Shown here: positions 1-6,754 of the stretch, piece by piece
Layout: the number at the start of each line of letters is the position of its first letter
How positions within the stretch are numbered: the stretch's first letter is position 1
DNA from: Bacteroidota bacterium
Lineage (GTDB): Bacteria; Bacteroidota; Bacteroidia; Chitinophagales; Chitinophagaceae
NCBI GenBank assembly: GCA_947441205.1
Contig: CANETM010000076.1
Location: forward strand, 1 to 7,493
Length of the DNA: 7,493 nt
Reading direction: 5' to 3'
Notes under the pieces: model-generated
The model's input: the letters and a program-made list of their open reading frames with translations, nothing else
What the model was told of the DNA's origin: nothing
The model's database searches: none
Made by a program: the position numbers and the translations under genes

Positions 1-1
1 C

Positions 2-52
2 TTGGTTGTTTTTTTGTTTAGTTGTTTGGGCAATAAGGCAATTGCTCAATAA
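2..52 (+). CDS. Possible 3' end of an unknown gene (partial, weak)
   Basis: A reading frame open from the left edge gives 16 residues, hydrophobic (LVVFLFSCLG) and then NKAIAQ, before TAA at 50-52. More stops follow directly in the same frame (TAATAATAA). The composition looks like the second half of a Bacteroidota signal peptide ending in an A-x-A|Q cleavage site, which is odd because the frame stops exactly where a mature protein should begin. It could be the C-terminal tail of an upstream gene, the remnant of a broken secreted-protein gene, or chance in AT-rich DNA. The rest of the region up to 194 shows no convincing gene. The fragment is too short to assign a function. Confidence 0.2.
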   Translation: MVVFLFSCLGNKAIAQ

Positions 53-194
53 TAATAAACTAATAAAAGGAAGTCGGAAAAGGTTTTTCATAATAGTAGA
101 TATATCCTTAAAATTACAAATTTCTCACTAGCATTCCATTATAATTTATCTTATATAAAATGGATTTAGTAAATTTATAGATAAAGTACATTTT

Positions 195-1760
195 ATGAAA
201 AAATATCAATTTCTCCTTTGCTTATTAATTAGTCAAATAACATTCGCACAAAATGCTGATTACATTCTTAGAAATGGAAAAGTGATGGATGGGACTGGCA
301 ATCATTGGCAAATAAAGGATGTTGCGATTAGTAATAATAAAATAGTAGCCATTGGTCATTTAAATAAATGGAAAGGCACTAAAGAAATAAATGCAACTGG
401 CTTAATTATTGCACCCGGCTTTATTGACGTACACACACATATTGAAGGAGACGAAATAAAAAATCCCTTAGCAAGTAATTTTATTTATGATGGAGTAACC
501 ACCGTTGTTACAGGGAATTGTGGTTCATCGGCAAATGACATGAATATTTATTTTAACTACATCGATTCATTAGGCATTTCCATCAATGTAGCAGCGTTAA
601 TGGGGCATAATAATATTCGAAAACAAGTAATGGGAACTGCTAATCGACATGCAACTGAACAAGAATTACAACAAATGGAATTGATTACTGCAAAAGCAAT
701 GAAAGATGGTGCTGTGGGTATGTCAACTGGTTTAATCTATATTCCAGGTACCTATGCACCAACTAGTGAAATTGTTAGATTAGCCAAAGTCGTTGGTGAA
801 AATGGTGGTGTTTACGCTTCTCATATTCGTAATGAGGAAGATAAAGTTGCAGAAGCCGTTAAGGAAGCAATTAGTATAGGTAAAGAAGCAAATTTACCAG
901 TTGAAATTTCTCATTTCAAAGTAAATGCACAAAATAATTGGGGAAGAAGTAAGGAAACAATTGCACTTGTCGAAAATGCAAGAAAGCAAGGGATTGATGT
1001 AACCATTGACCAATATCCATACACAGCAAGTAGTACAAACCTGGGAATTCTCTTACCTGACTGGGTTTTAGCCGATGGACAAGACTCCATTTTAGCAAGG
1101 TTAAAAAATCCTATCATCAGATCAAAAGTAAAAGCACATAGTATAGACATTATCAATAGACGTGGTTTAAAACATTTTGATTATGCATTTGTTGCCAACT
1201 TTAAAGCTGATACTAGTTATAATGGAAAAAATATCCGTCAAATAAATTTATTAAGAGGTAAAAAAGATATTGCAAAAGACGAAGCTGAAACCATTATTCA
1301 AATGATGGAATTGGGTGGTGCACAAATGGTTTATCATGGCATGCAGGACAAGGATGTAAAAAATATTATGGCCTACTCTTTTAATATGGCAGCAAGTGAT
1401 GCAGGTATTACTGTTGTTGGTGTTAGCAGGCCTCATCCAAGAGCATATGGGACCAATGCAAGGGTATTGGGAAAGTATGTTAGAGAAGAAAAAGTAATGA
1501 GTTTCGAAGAAGCCATCAGAAGAATGAGTTCACTACCTGCTGATAAATTTAATATCAAACAAAGAGGTTTATTGAAAGAGGGCTTTTTCGCAGATATCGT
1601 TGTATTTGATGAAAAGGAAGTAATTGATATGGCTACCTTTGAAAATCCTCATCAATTTTCGAAAGGATTCAAATATGTGTTTGTTAATGGTGCATTAACT
1701 GTTGAAAATGGTATTCATAATGGTGTTAGAAAAGGAATAGCAATTAGAAATAAAAACTAA
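195..1760 (+). CDS. Exported N-acyl-D-amino-acid deacylase (D-aminoacylase-like amidohydrolase)
   Basis: This 521-residue protein belongs to the amidohydrolase superfamily, D-aminoacylase/N-acyl-D-glutamate deacylase group, which hydrolyses N-acyl-D-amino acids to the free D-amino acid and a carboxylate. Residues 1-18 are a Sec signal peptide (MKK, hydrophobic core, TFA|Q), so it probably acts in the periplasm, unlike the cytoplasmic type enzyme. Metal and active-site residues seen are H80-T-H82 in GFIDVHTH, C109 in TGNCGSS, H210 in YASHIRNE, H240 in EISHFK, and D402 in AASDAGI. The H210-H240 spacing of 30 and H80/H82/C109 order match what I recall of the Alcaligenes enzyme. The PHPRAYGT motif (413-420) and C-terminal GLLKEGFFADIVVFD complete the composite beta-sandwich. 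Length is normal for the family. The first ATG gives the signal peptide, supporting the start; no Shine-Dalgarno is seen. The next gene starts 15 bp downstream. Exact substrate is not deducible: the stretch after HTH reads IEGDE rather than the DD familiar from classic members. Confidence 0.88.
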   Translation: MKKYQFLLCLLISQITFAQNADYILRNGKVMDGTGNHWQIKDVAISNNKIVAIGHLNKWKGTKEINATGLIIAPGFIDVHTHIEGDEIKNPLASNFIYDGVTTVVTGNCGSSANDMNIYFNYIDSLGISINVAALMGHNNIRKQVMGTANRHATEQELQQMELITAKAMKDGAVGMSTGLIYIPGTYAPTSEIVRLAKVVGENGGVYASHIRNEEDKVAEAVKEAISIGKEANLPVEISHFKVNAQNNWGRSKETIALVENARKQGIDVTIDQYPYTASSTNLGILLPDWVLADGQDSILARLKNPIIRSKVKAHSIDIINRRGLKHFDYAFVANFKADTSYNGKNIRQINLLRGKKDIAKDEAETIIQMMELGGAQMVYHGMQDKDVKNIMAYSFNMAASDAGITVVGVSRPHPRAYGTNARVLGKYVREEKVMSFEEAIRRMSSLPADKFNIKQRGLLKEGFFADIVVFDEKEVIDMATFENPHQFSKGFKYVFVNGALTVENGIHNGVRKGIAIRNKN

Positions 1761-1775
1761 CTTCATTATAAATTA

Positions 1776-2525
1776 ATGAATATGAAAAGTACAATTTCAA
1801 TTATAAAATTTAGCATCATTAGCTTTAGCATATTACTGGGAATGCAAGCTTCTGCACAGCAACTTAATTTGGATGTACGAGATTTTAATGGCAACATGCA
1901 AGTGTTTGATCCTGCCAATCCAAGTAAAAGTAAGCAAAGTAATGTCGGCTATGCAGAAGTGGAAGGAACTGCTTATTGGAGTGAACAGTGGAATCCTGCC
2001 ATTATCTATTTTAGTAATGGTTCAAAAGCAAAAATCAATCAAGCAAAATTGAATTTATATAACGATGAAATTCATTATTTAAGTGGAGATGGCACTGAGC
2101 TAGCTGTATATAATCAAGATGTCACTAGACTGGTATTTGTAAATAAAAGTAATTTAACACAGCCTATAGCTAGTTTTACTAAACTTACAAATCATTTAAC
2201 CAATAAAGGAACAGCCTATTATAGAGTTTTGAATGCAGGTGATTTTCAATTAATCCTTTTGCAAAAGCAGATGGTTAAAACAAGCCCATATGATCCCATA
2301 CAAGGAAAAAGTTTAAGTAGCTTTTACACCACTAGGTCATATGCAATATATAATAATGGAAAAGTTAACCCATGCCGCGATTTAGATCGACAATCTATTT
2401 TAGCTGTCCTACCCTCTAATTCAGCAATTGATACTTGGTTAAAAGAAAACAAAAATAAATTGAAATCGGAAAAAGAGGTAATCGCTTTTTTAGATTATTT
2501 CAATACACTTAAGCCAACCGAATAG
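1776..2525 (+). CDS. Secreted protein of unknown function
   Basis: This 249-residue protein has a clear Sec signal peptide: lysines at 4 and 11, a hydrophobic run over about 12-23, and cleavage probably after ASA at 25-27, leaving QQ at the mature N-terminus. There is no lipobox cysteine, so it should be a soluble periplasmic or surface protein. The mature part has a beta-rich first half, with EGTAYWSEQWNPAIIYFSNG around 63-82, and a charged helical C-terminus rich in KENKNKLKSEKE. This pattern resembles, from memory, a recurrent Bacteroidota family of small secreted proteins with a 'G-x-Y-W/F ... W ... G' segment followed by a long KxNKxKLKSE helix. No enzymatic motif or known domain is recognisable. 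The ATG at 1782 (residue 3) is an equally plausible start. It lies 15 bp after the deacylase and is probably cotranscribed with it. Its stop is 2 bp from that of the convergent transporter gene. Confidence 0.75.
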   Translation: MNMKSTISIIKFSIISFSILLGMQASAQQLNLDVRDFNGNMQVFDPANPSKSKQSNVGYAEVEGTAYWSEQWNPAIIYFSNGSKAKINQAKLNLYNDEIHYLSGDGTELAVYNQDVTRLVFVNKSNLTQPIASFTKLTNHLTNKGTAYYRVLNAGDFQLILLQKQMVKTSPYDPIQGKSLSSFYTTRSYAIYNNGKVNPCRDLDRQSILAVLPSNSAIDTWLKENKNKLKSEKEVIAFLDYFNTLKPTE

Positions 2526-2527
2526 TT

Positions 2528-3232
2528 TTAGGCTTGTATTAATTTAGCAATACTAAATGCAGCAGCAGCCGCAATTGCACCAATAAACATAACCTTCACG
2601 CCACCCCACCAAGGATTAATACCTGTCATTTTACTTTTAAAGAATCCAAATATATATAAACATACAAGGGTGATCACGGCCGATATTTTTAAACCGTCAA
2701 TTGAATTGCTTACAAAAAAGTAAGGCATTAGTGGAACCATTCCACCTATTACATAACTTACTCCAATATTAAAAGCACTTTTTCGAGCACGTTTCGGATC
2801 AGGCTCTTCTAATCCTAATTCAAATTTCATCATAAACTCAACCCAACGCTTGTTGTCTTTAATAATTTCTTGGGTTGCTTCCTCAGCAGTTTCCTTTGTT
2901 AAGCCCCATCCTAAAAAAACATCACGCACTTCTTGAATCTCTCGCTCTCTTTTGTGTTCCAACTCCCAATACTCCTTTTTTAATTCACTATTATAATGGT
3001 CTATTTCTGTTTTTCCTGCTAAATAACCTCCTAAGCCCATGGCAATAGAGCCTGCGGCCACTTCGGCAATACCGGCTATCCAAATTAAATTTACATGATC
3101 CCCTACGGCTCCACTTAATCCTGCTGCTAATGCAAATGGTACCGTTAAACCATCACTCATACCAATAACAATATCAGTTAATATGTCACTGCTTTGCATG
3201 TGTTCTTCAAGGTGTAGGTGTAAATCGCTCAT
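2528..3232 (-). CDS. VIT1/CCC1-family divalent metal (iron/manganese) transporter
   Basis: This 234-residue inner-membrane protein belongs to the VIT1/CCC1 family, which exports Fe2+ or Mn2+ from the cytoplasm (into vacuoles in plants and yeast). Five membrane segments are visible at about 17-43, 48-73, 153-174, 183-202 and 211-233. A charged cytosolic domain at about 75-150 corresponds to the metal-binding domain. The signature DIVIGMSDGLTVPFALAAGL with D27 is in TM1, and EVAAGSIAMGLGGYLA with M65 is in TM2. In the cytosolic domain E87, E90, E98, E101, M134 and E138 reproduce the spacing of the metal ligands I recall for eucalyptus VIT1. There is no fused ferritin-like/rubrerythrin domain. 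The N-terminus carries three histidines (HLHLEEH). The start at 3232 gives the typical short N-terminus. The gene is divergent from the oxidoreductase. Iron versus manganese cannot be decided from sequence. Confidence 0.9.
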   Translation of the reverse strand: MSDLHLHLEEHMQSSDILTDIVIGMSDGLTVPFALAAGLSGAVGDHVNLIWIAGIAEVAAGSIAMGLGGYLAGKTEIDHYNSELKKEYWELEHKREREIQEVRDVFLGWGLTKETAEEATQEIIKDNKRWVEFMMKFELGLEEPDPKRARKSAFNIGVSYVIGGMVPLMPYFFVSNSIDGLKISAVITLVCLYIFGFFKSKMTGINPWWGGVKVMFIGAIAAAAAFSIAKLIQA

Positions 3233-3270
3233 GTGTTATAGAATTATTTTCATTTGTAATGGCATACTAT

Positions 3271-3278
3271 CAAATGTA
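3271..3278 (-). promoter_or_regulatory. Candidate Bacteroidota -7 promoter element for the VIT-family gene
   Basis: Read on the minus strand this is TACATTTG, an exact match to the TAnnTTTG -7 consensus known for Bacteroidota housekeeping promoters. It lies 38 bp upstream of the transporter's start codon, giving a short untranslated leader. No TTTG -33 element is found at the usual spacing of about 19-21 bp, so this is only a candidate. No equally good match was seen on the plus strand for the divergent oxidoreductase gene. Confidence 0.3.
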
Positions 3279-3342
3279 AACAAAATTGAATAAATTTAAT
3301 AACCATAAAACTAATCTTAATCATCCTCTAAAATGATCTTAA

Positions 3343-4608
3343 ATGGAAAATAGAAATAATTCAAGGCGAAAATTTTTAAAAAATACTGCAACCATTTTTG
3401 CAGGTTTTTCAATTGTACCAAGACATGTGTTAGGTAAAGGATTTTTAGCACCAAGTGATCAACTCACAAAAGGAATTATTGGTGTAGGTGGGATGGGCCG
3501 TGGACATATACCCTATGCCGGCACTAGGGTTGTTGCTATTTGTGATATTGATAAAAATCATTTAACTGAGGTAGCAGATTCAATTGGGGGTGGTGTAAAA
3601 ACTTTTCACGATCATCGTGAACTCATTAACTTACCAGAAGTTGACATTGTTCATATTGCTACACCGCCTCATTGGCATGGGATTATGGCAGTTGACGCGG
3701 CAAAAGCAGGTAAAGATATTTGGTGTGAGAAACCAATGACTCGAACCATTGGTGAGGGAAAAATAGTGAGAGAAGCAGTTGCACAATATGGTCGTATGTT
3801 TAGATTAAACACTTGGTTCCGTTTTGAAGATAATTTTTACGGAATGAACACTACAGTAAGACCCATTAAAAAATTAGTGGAAAGTGGTTTATTGGGATGG
3901 CCATTAACCGTAACCGTTAGTAAAACAACTGGATTTGATTGGAAGTTTTATTGGGTAGGAAAAACTAATTTACAACCACAAGCTGTACCGGAACATTTAG
4001 ATTATGATCGTTGGCTAGGACCCGCGCCATATAAGCCATACAACGCACATCGAACACATCAAACATTTAGAGGTTATTGGGATTATGATGGTGGAGGATT
4101 AGGCGATATGGGTCAACATTATTTAGATCCCATTCAATATTTTTTAGGAAAGGATGAAACCAGTCCCATAAAAGTAGAAGTGGACGCTGAGCAACAACAC
4201 CCAGACGCATGTGGTACATTCAGAAAAATAACTTACACCTATGCAGATGGTTGTAAAATTATTTTAGATGGTGAAGCAAAGGATCCTGATGCTGCATACA
4301 TCGAAGGTCCCAATGGAAAATTATTTGCAGGATTCAAAAGTACGATACCTAATTTAAAAGAGAAATTAGCTTTAATGCCTGATCCGGCACCTCAGGTTAC
4401 TAATTTTTTAGATAGCGTTAAGTATCGAACTCCATTTGCACTCAATGAAAAAAATGGATTTAAATCTTGTACATTAATCAATATGGGAAAGATTGCTCTA
4501 CAGTTAGGACGCACCCTGAACTTTGATCCCAATAAAGAAGAGTTCATTAACGACACTGAGGCAAATTATTTAATTAATCCACCAATGCGTGGACCATGGA
4601 CCATTTAA
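3343..4608 (+). CDS. Tat-exported Gfo/Idh/MocA-family NAD(P)-dependent oxidoreductase
   Basis: This 421-residue protein belongs to the Gfo/Idh/MocA family, which oxidises or reduces sugars, inositols and related polyols using NAD(P), often tightly bound in secreted members. The N-terminus carries a twin-arginine signal (S-R-R-K-F-L-K at 7-13, then a weakly hydrophobic stretch to about 31), so it should be exported already folded with its cofactor. The Rossmann loop is GVGGMG at 47-52. TPPHWH (107-112) and CEKP (128-131) are the usual family motifs. The C-terminal domain has YDRWLGPAPY (221-230) and GGGLGDMGQHYLD (250-262), with D255 and H259 in the usual active-site region. Length fits the secreted bacterial subgroup. 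The ATG at 3343 gives the complete Tat signal; an ATG at 3333 is out of frame and hits a stop at once. It is followed 36 bp later by the DUF1080 gene, probably in one operon. The substrate is unknown; a sugar or glycoside is likely by family and context. Confidence 0.9.
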   Translation: MENRNNSRRKFLKNTATIFAGFSIVPRHVLGKGFLAPSDQLTKGIIGVGGMGRGHIPYAGTRVVAICDIDKNHLTEVADSIGGGVKTFHDHRELINLPEVDIVHIATPPHWHGIMAVDAAKAGKDIWCEKPMTRTIGEGKIVREAVAQYGRMFRLNTWFRFEDNFYGMNTTVRPIKKLVESGLLGWPLTVTVSKTTGFDWKFYWVGKTNLQPQAVPEHLDYDRWLGPAPYKPYNAHRTHQTFRGYWDYDGGGLGDMGQHYLDPIQYFLGKDETSPIKVEVDAEQQHPDACGTFRKITYTYADGCKIILDGEAKDPDAAYIEGPNGKLFAGFKSTIPNLKEKLALMPDPAPQVTNFLDSVKYRTPFALNEKNGFKSCTLINMGKIALQLGRTLNFDPNKEEFINDTEANYLINPPMRGPWTI

Positions 4609-4644
4609 ATATTAAAGAATAAAATTTAAATACAAAATTACAAG

Positions 4645-6642
4645 ATGAAAAAATATATTTTACCAATTCTTTTAATAGTAGTTTCTTTTTTAAGTAGCAA
4701 TGGGAATGTGCTCGCTCAATCTACACTTACTCCTGAAGCAGTAATTAATTCATTTCCTTATCAACAATCCAATCAGGCAAGAGATGCCTTAAACTCAATG
4801 GGGCAATGGAAAACTGCTGATTGGAAAATATTTTTTGTTTGGATTGAAGATACAAGTCAACAAACAAAAGCTACTTATGCTTTACACGCTTATGTAAATA
4901 AAGTAGCATTGGAGGAAAACAAAAAAGTTGAATTTATTAAATTGTTAACTAAACAATCAAGAAAAGCCAAATCGGAATATGCTAAAATTTTATTTACCGA
5001 AGAATTGAAATTATTAAGCAAGGAGGACTACGTTAATAATAGACTCCAATTAGCGCAACCTAAATGGGAGGAAGGACCTAGCAAGGCATTTACTATAAAT
5101 CCAAACCTAGTGCAACGTTTATTGTATTTGCAAAAACAACTTGAAAAACCAACTAACCCAGTTCAAAAGAAAAATATCATTTGGGAAGCAAGTAAAATTC
5201 CAGGATTTAGTAGTTTCATGTTTGTTGCACAATTTTTGAATGATGAAGTACTTAACACAAGCGCAGCACAGGTATTAACTAAGCTAGCACTAAATGATGC
5301 AAACATTAGAGGATCCGAGGTTCGTTCAATTTTAGAAAAATCATTGACACTACTACATGGTGAAGACAGTTCTATTTTAGTACCTGCACTAAAAGCACAT
5401 CTTAAAAAAATGCCTTATGATTTTGGATTTGTTTCCTTATTTAATGGAAAGGATTTATCTGGCTGGAAAGGATTAGTAACCAACCCTATTGCTAGAGCCA
5501 ATATGAATGATTCTGCATTACAGTCAGCACAAATAAAGGCGAATATAAAAATGAAGGAGGATTGGGAAGTAAAAGATGGTCTATTAAATTATACTGGAAA
5601 CTTACGAGGTGAAAATTTAGCGACTGACAAACAATACGGAGATATAGAAATGTATATTGATTGGCGCATTCAAGAAAAAGGAGATGCAGGTATTTATTTA
5701 AGAGGAACACCACAGGTACAAATTTGGGATACAAGTCGACGAGAAGTTGGCGCACAAGTGGGTAGTGGCGGACTTTATAATAATCAAAAAAATGTAAGTA
5801 AACCATTAGTAGTTGCCGATAATCAAGTGGGGGAATGGAATACATTTCACATTATCATGAAAGGCGATAAGGTTACAGTTTATTTAAATGGAATTTTAGT
5901 TACTGATAATACACCGCTTGAAAATTTTTGGAATCGTAAACTTCCCTTGTTTGCTAAAGAGCAAATTGAATTACAAGCACATGGAACTTTTGTTTCTTAC
6001 CGAAATATATATTTGAGAGAGTTGCCAACAACTGAATCAGTAAAGTTAAATGAGCAAGAAATAAAAGACGGATTTAATTTATTATTTGATGGCACGCATA
6101 TTAATCAATGGACAGGTAACAAAACTGGATATTTAATTCAAGAAGGTGCATTGGTTGTTAGTCCAGAAAATGGATCGGGTGGTAATTTATATACTAGCGA
6201 AGAGTATAGTGATTTTATTTATCGTTTCGATTTTCAATTAACACCTGGCGCTAATAATGGTATTGGCCTGCATGCGCCACTTGAAGGGGATGCTGCATAT
6301 GTTGGAATGGAAATTCAAGTTTTAGATAGCGAACATCCTAAGTATGCCGAATTGCAACCTTATCAATATCACGGCTCCGTATATGGTGTTATGCCCGCTA
6401 AAAGAGGCTATTTAAAACCAACAGGCGAATGGAATAATGAGGAAATAACGGTGAAAGGAACCACTATTAAAGTGACTTTGAATGGAAATGTAATTGTAGA
6501 AGGTGATTATGCATTGGCTTCCAAAAATGGAACCATCGATCACTTATCACATCCGGGTTTATTAAATAAAACCGGACATATTGGTTTTTTAGGACATGGC
6601 GATATTGTTAGGTATAAAAATATGCGTATCAAAAGAATTTGA
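4645..6642 (+). CDS. Secreted protein with two DUF1080 (3-keto-disaccharide hydrolase) domains
   Basis: This 665-residue protein has a Sec signal peptide (MKK, hydrophobic core, VLA|Q at 22-25). Residues about 28-258 are mostly helical and resemble HEAT-like repeats, though no clean repeat unit can be traced. Two DUF1080 domains follow, a concanavalin-like beta-jelly-roll fold. The first runs about 262-461, opening FVSLFNGKDLSGWKG and containing GDAGIYLRGTPQVQIWD (346-362). The second runs about 476-665, opening GFNLLFDGTHINQW and containing GANNGIGLHAP (535-545) and MEIQVLD (555-561). Both domains keep the opening 'LFxGxxxxxW', the 'GI-L' strand, the 'QIWD/QVLD' strand and the closing 'Y(R/K)N(I/M)' strand. 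Some members cleave 3-keto-glycosides by elimination; others have no assigned activity. The gene lies 36 bp downstream of a Gfo/Idh/MocA oxidoreductase, a recurrent pairing in Bacteroidota. A palindromic terminator follows 58 bp after the stop. Which of the two domains is catalytic cannot be told; one may bind carbohydrate. Confidence 0.85.
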   Translation: MKKYILPILLIVVSFLSSNGNVLAQSTLTPEAVINSFPYQQSNQARDALNSMGQWKTADWKIFFVWIEDTSQQTKATYALHAYVNKVALEENKKVEFIKLLTKQSRKAKSEYAKILFTEELKLLSKEDYVNNRLQLAQPKWEEGPSKAFTINPNLVQRLLYLQKQLEKPTNPVQKKNIIWEASKIPGFSSFMFVAQFLNDEVLNTSAAQVLTKLALNDANIRGSEVRSILEKSLTLLHGEDSSILVPALKAHLKKMPYDFGFVSLFNGKDLSGWKGLVTNPIARANMNDSALQSAQIKANIKMKEDWEVKDGLLNYTGNLRGENLATDKQYGDIEMYIDWRIQEKGDAGIYLRGTPQVQIWDTSRREVGAQVGSGGLYNNQKNVSKPLVVADNQVGEWNTFHIIMKGDKVTVYLNGILVTDNTPLENFWNRKLPLFAKEQIELQAHGTFVSYRNIYLRELPTTESVKLNEQEIKDGFNLLFDGTHINQWTGNKTGYLIQEGALVVSPENGSGGNLYTSEEYSDFIYRFDFQLTPGANNGIGLHAPLEGDAAYVGMEIQVLDSEHPKYAELQPYQYHGSVYGVMPAKRGYLKPTGEWNNEEITVKGTTIKVTLNGNVIVEGDYALASKNGTIDHLSHPGLLNKTGHIGFLGHGDIVRYKNMRIKRI

Positions 6643-6700
6643 TAATGATATAAATATTTTCAAACTACTTAAATATAAGCTTGATAAATATTGCATACAT

Positions 6701-6732
6701 AAAAAAAGCCCTTCCAATTGGAAGGGCTTTTT
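6701..6732. terminator. Bidirectional intrinsic terminator
   Basis: A perfect 20-base palindrome at 6708-6727 (GCCCTTCC, AATT centre, GGAAGGGC) is preceded by seven A and followed by five T. It therefore forms a GC-rich hairpin with a U-tract in either direction. It lies between the stop of the DUF1080 gene (plus) and the stop of the TonB-dependent receptor (minus), so it can end both convergent transcripts. Confidence 0.9.
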
Positions 6733-6754
6733 AATTATAGTAAGTATTTAAATA

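Noticed and set aside
140..145. TATAAT hexamer upstream of the deacylase
   Set aside because: It matches the E. coli-type -10 box, but Bacteroidota use a different consensus and the region is strongly AT-rich, so chance is likely.
187..194. TACATTTT, close to the TAnnTTTG -7 promoter consensus, just ahead of the deacylase
   Set aside because: It has one mismatch and abuts the start codon, leaving no room for a transcribed leader; no -33 element was seen.
911..1436. Minus-strand open frames of 60-81 codons (911-1156, 916-1098, 1251-1436)
   Set aside because: They lie wholly inside the well-supported deacylase gene, show no recognisable domain and are explained by its antisense frames.
3233..3342. 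Possible riboswitch or operator between the divergent transporter and oxidoreductase genes
   Set aside because: No stable hairpin, clear inverted repeat or metal-regulator box could be found by eye in this AT-rich 110 bp.
3333..3353. Short ORF of six codons overlapping the oxidoreductase start
   Set aside because: It is out of frame, stops at once, and has no feature suggesting a leader peptide.
5492..5845. 117-codon minus-strand open frame
   Set aside because: It is antisense to the first DUF1080 domain, rich in Leu, Tyr and His in no domain-like pattern, with no promoter or family resemblance.
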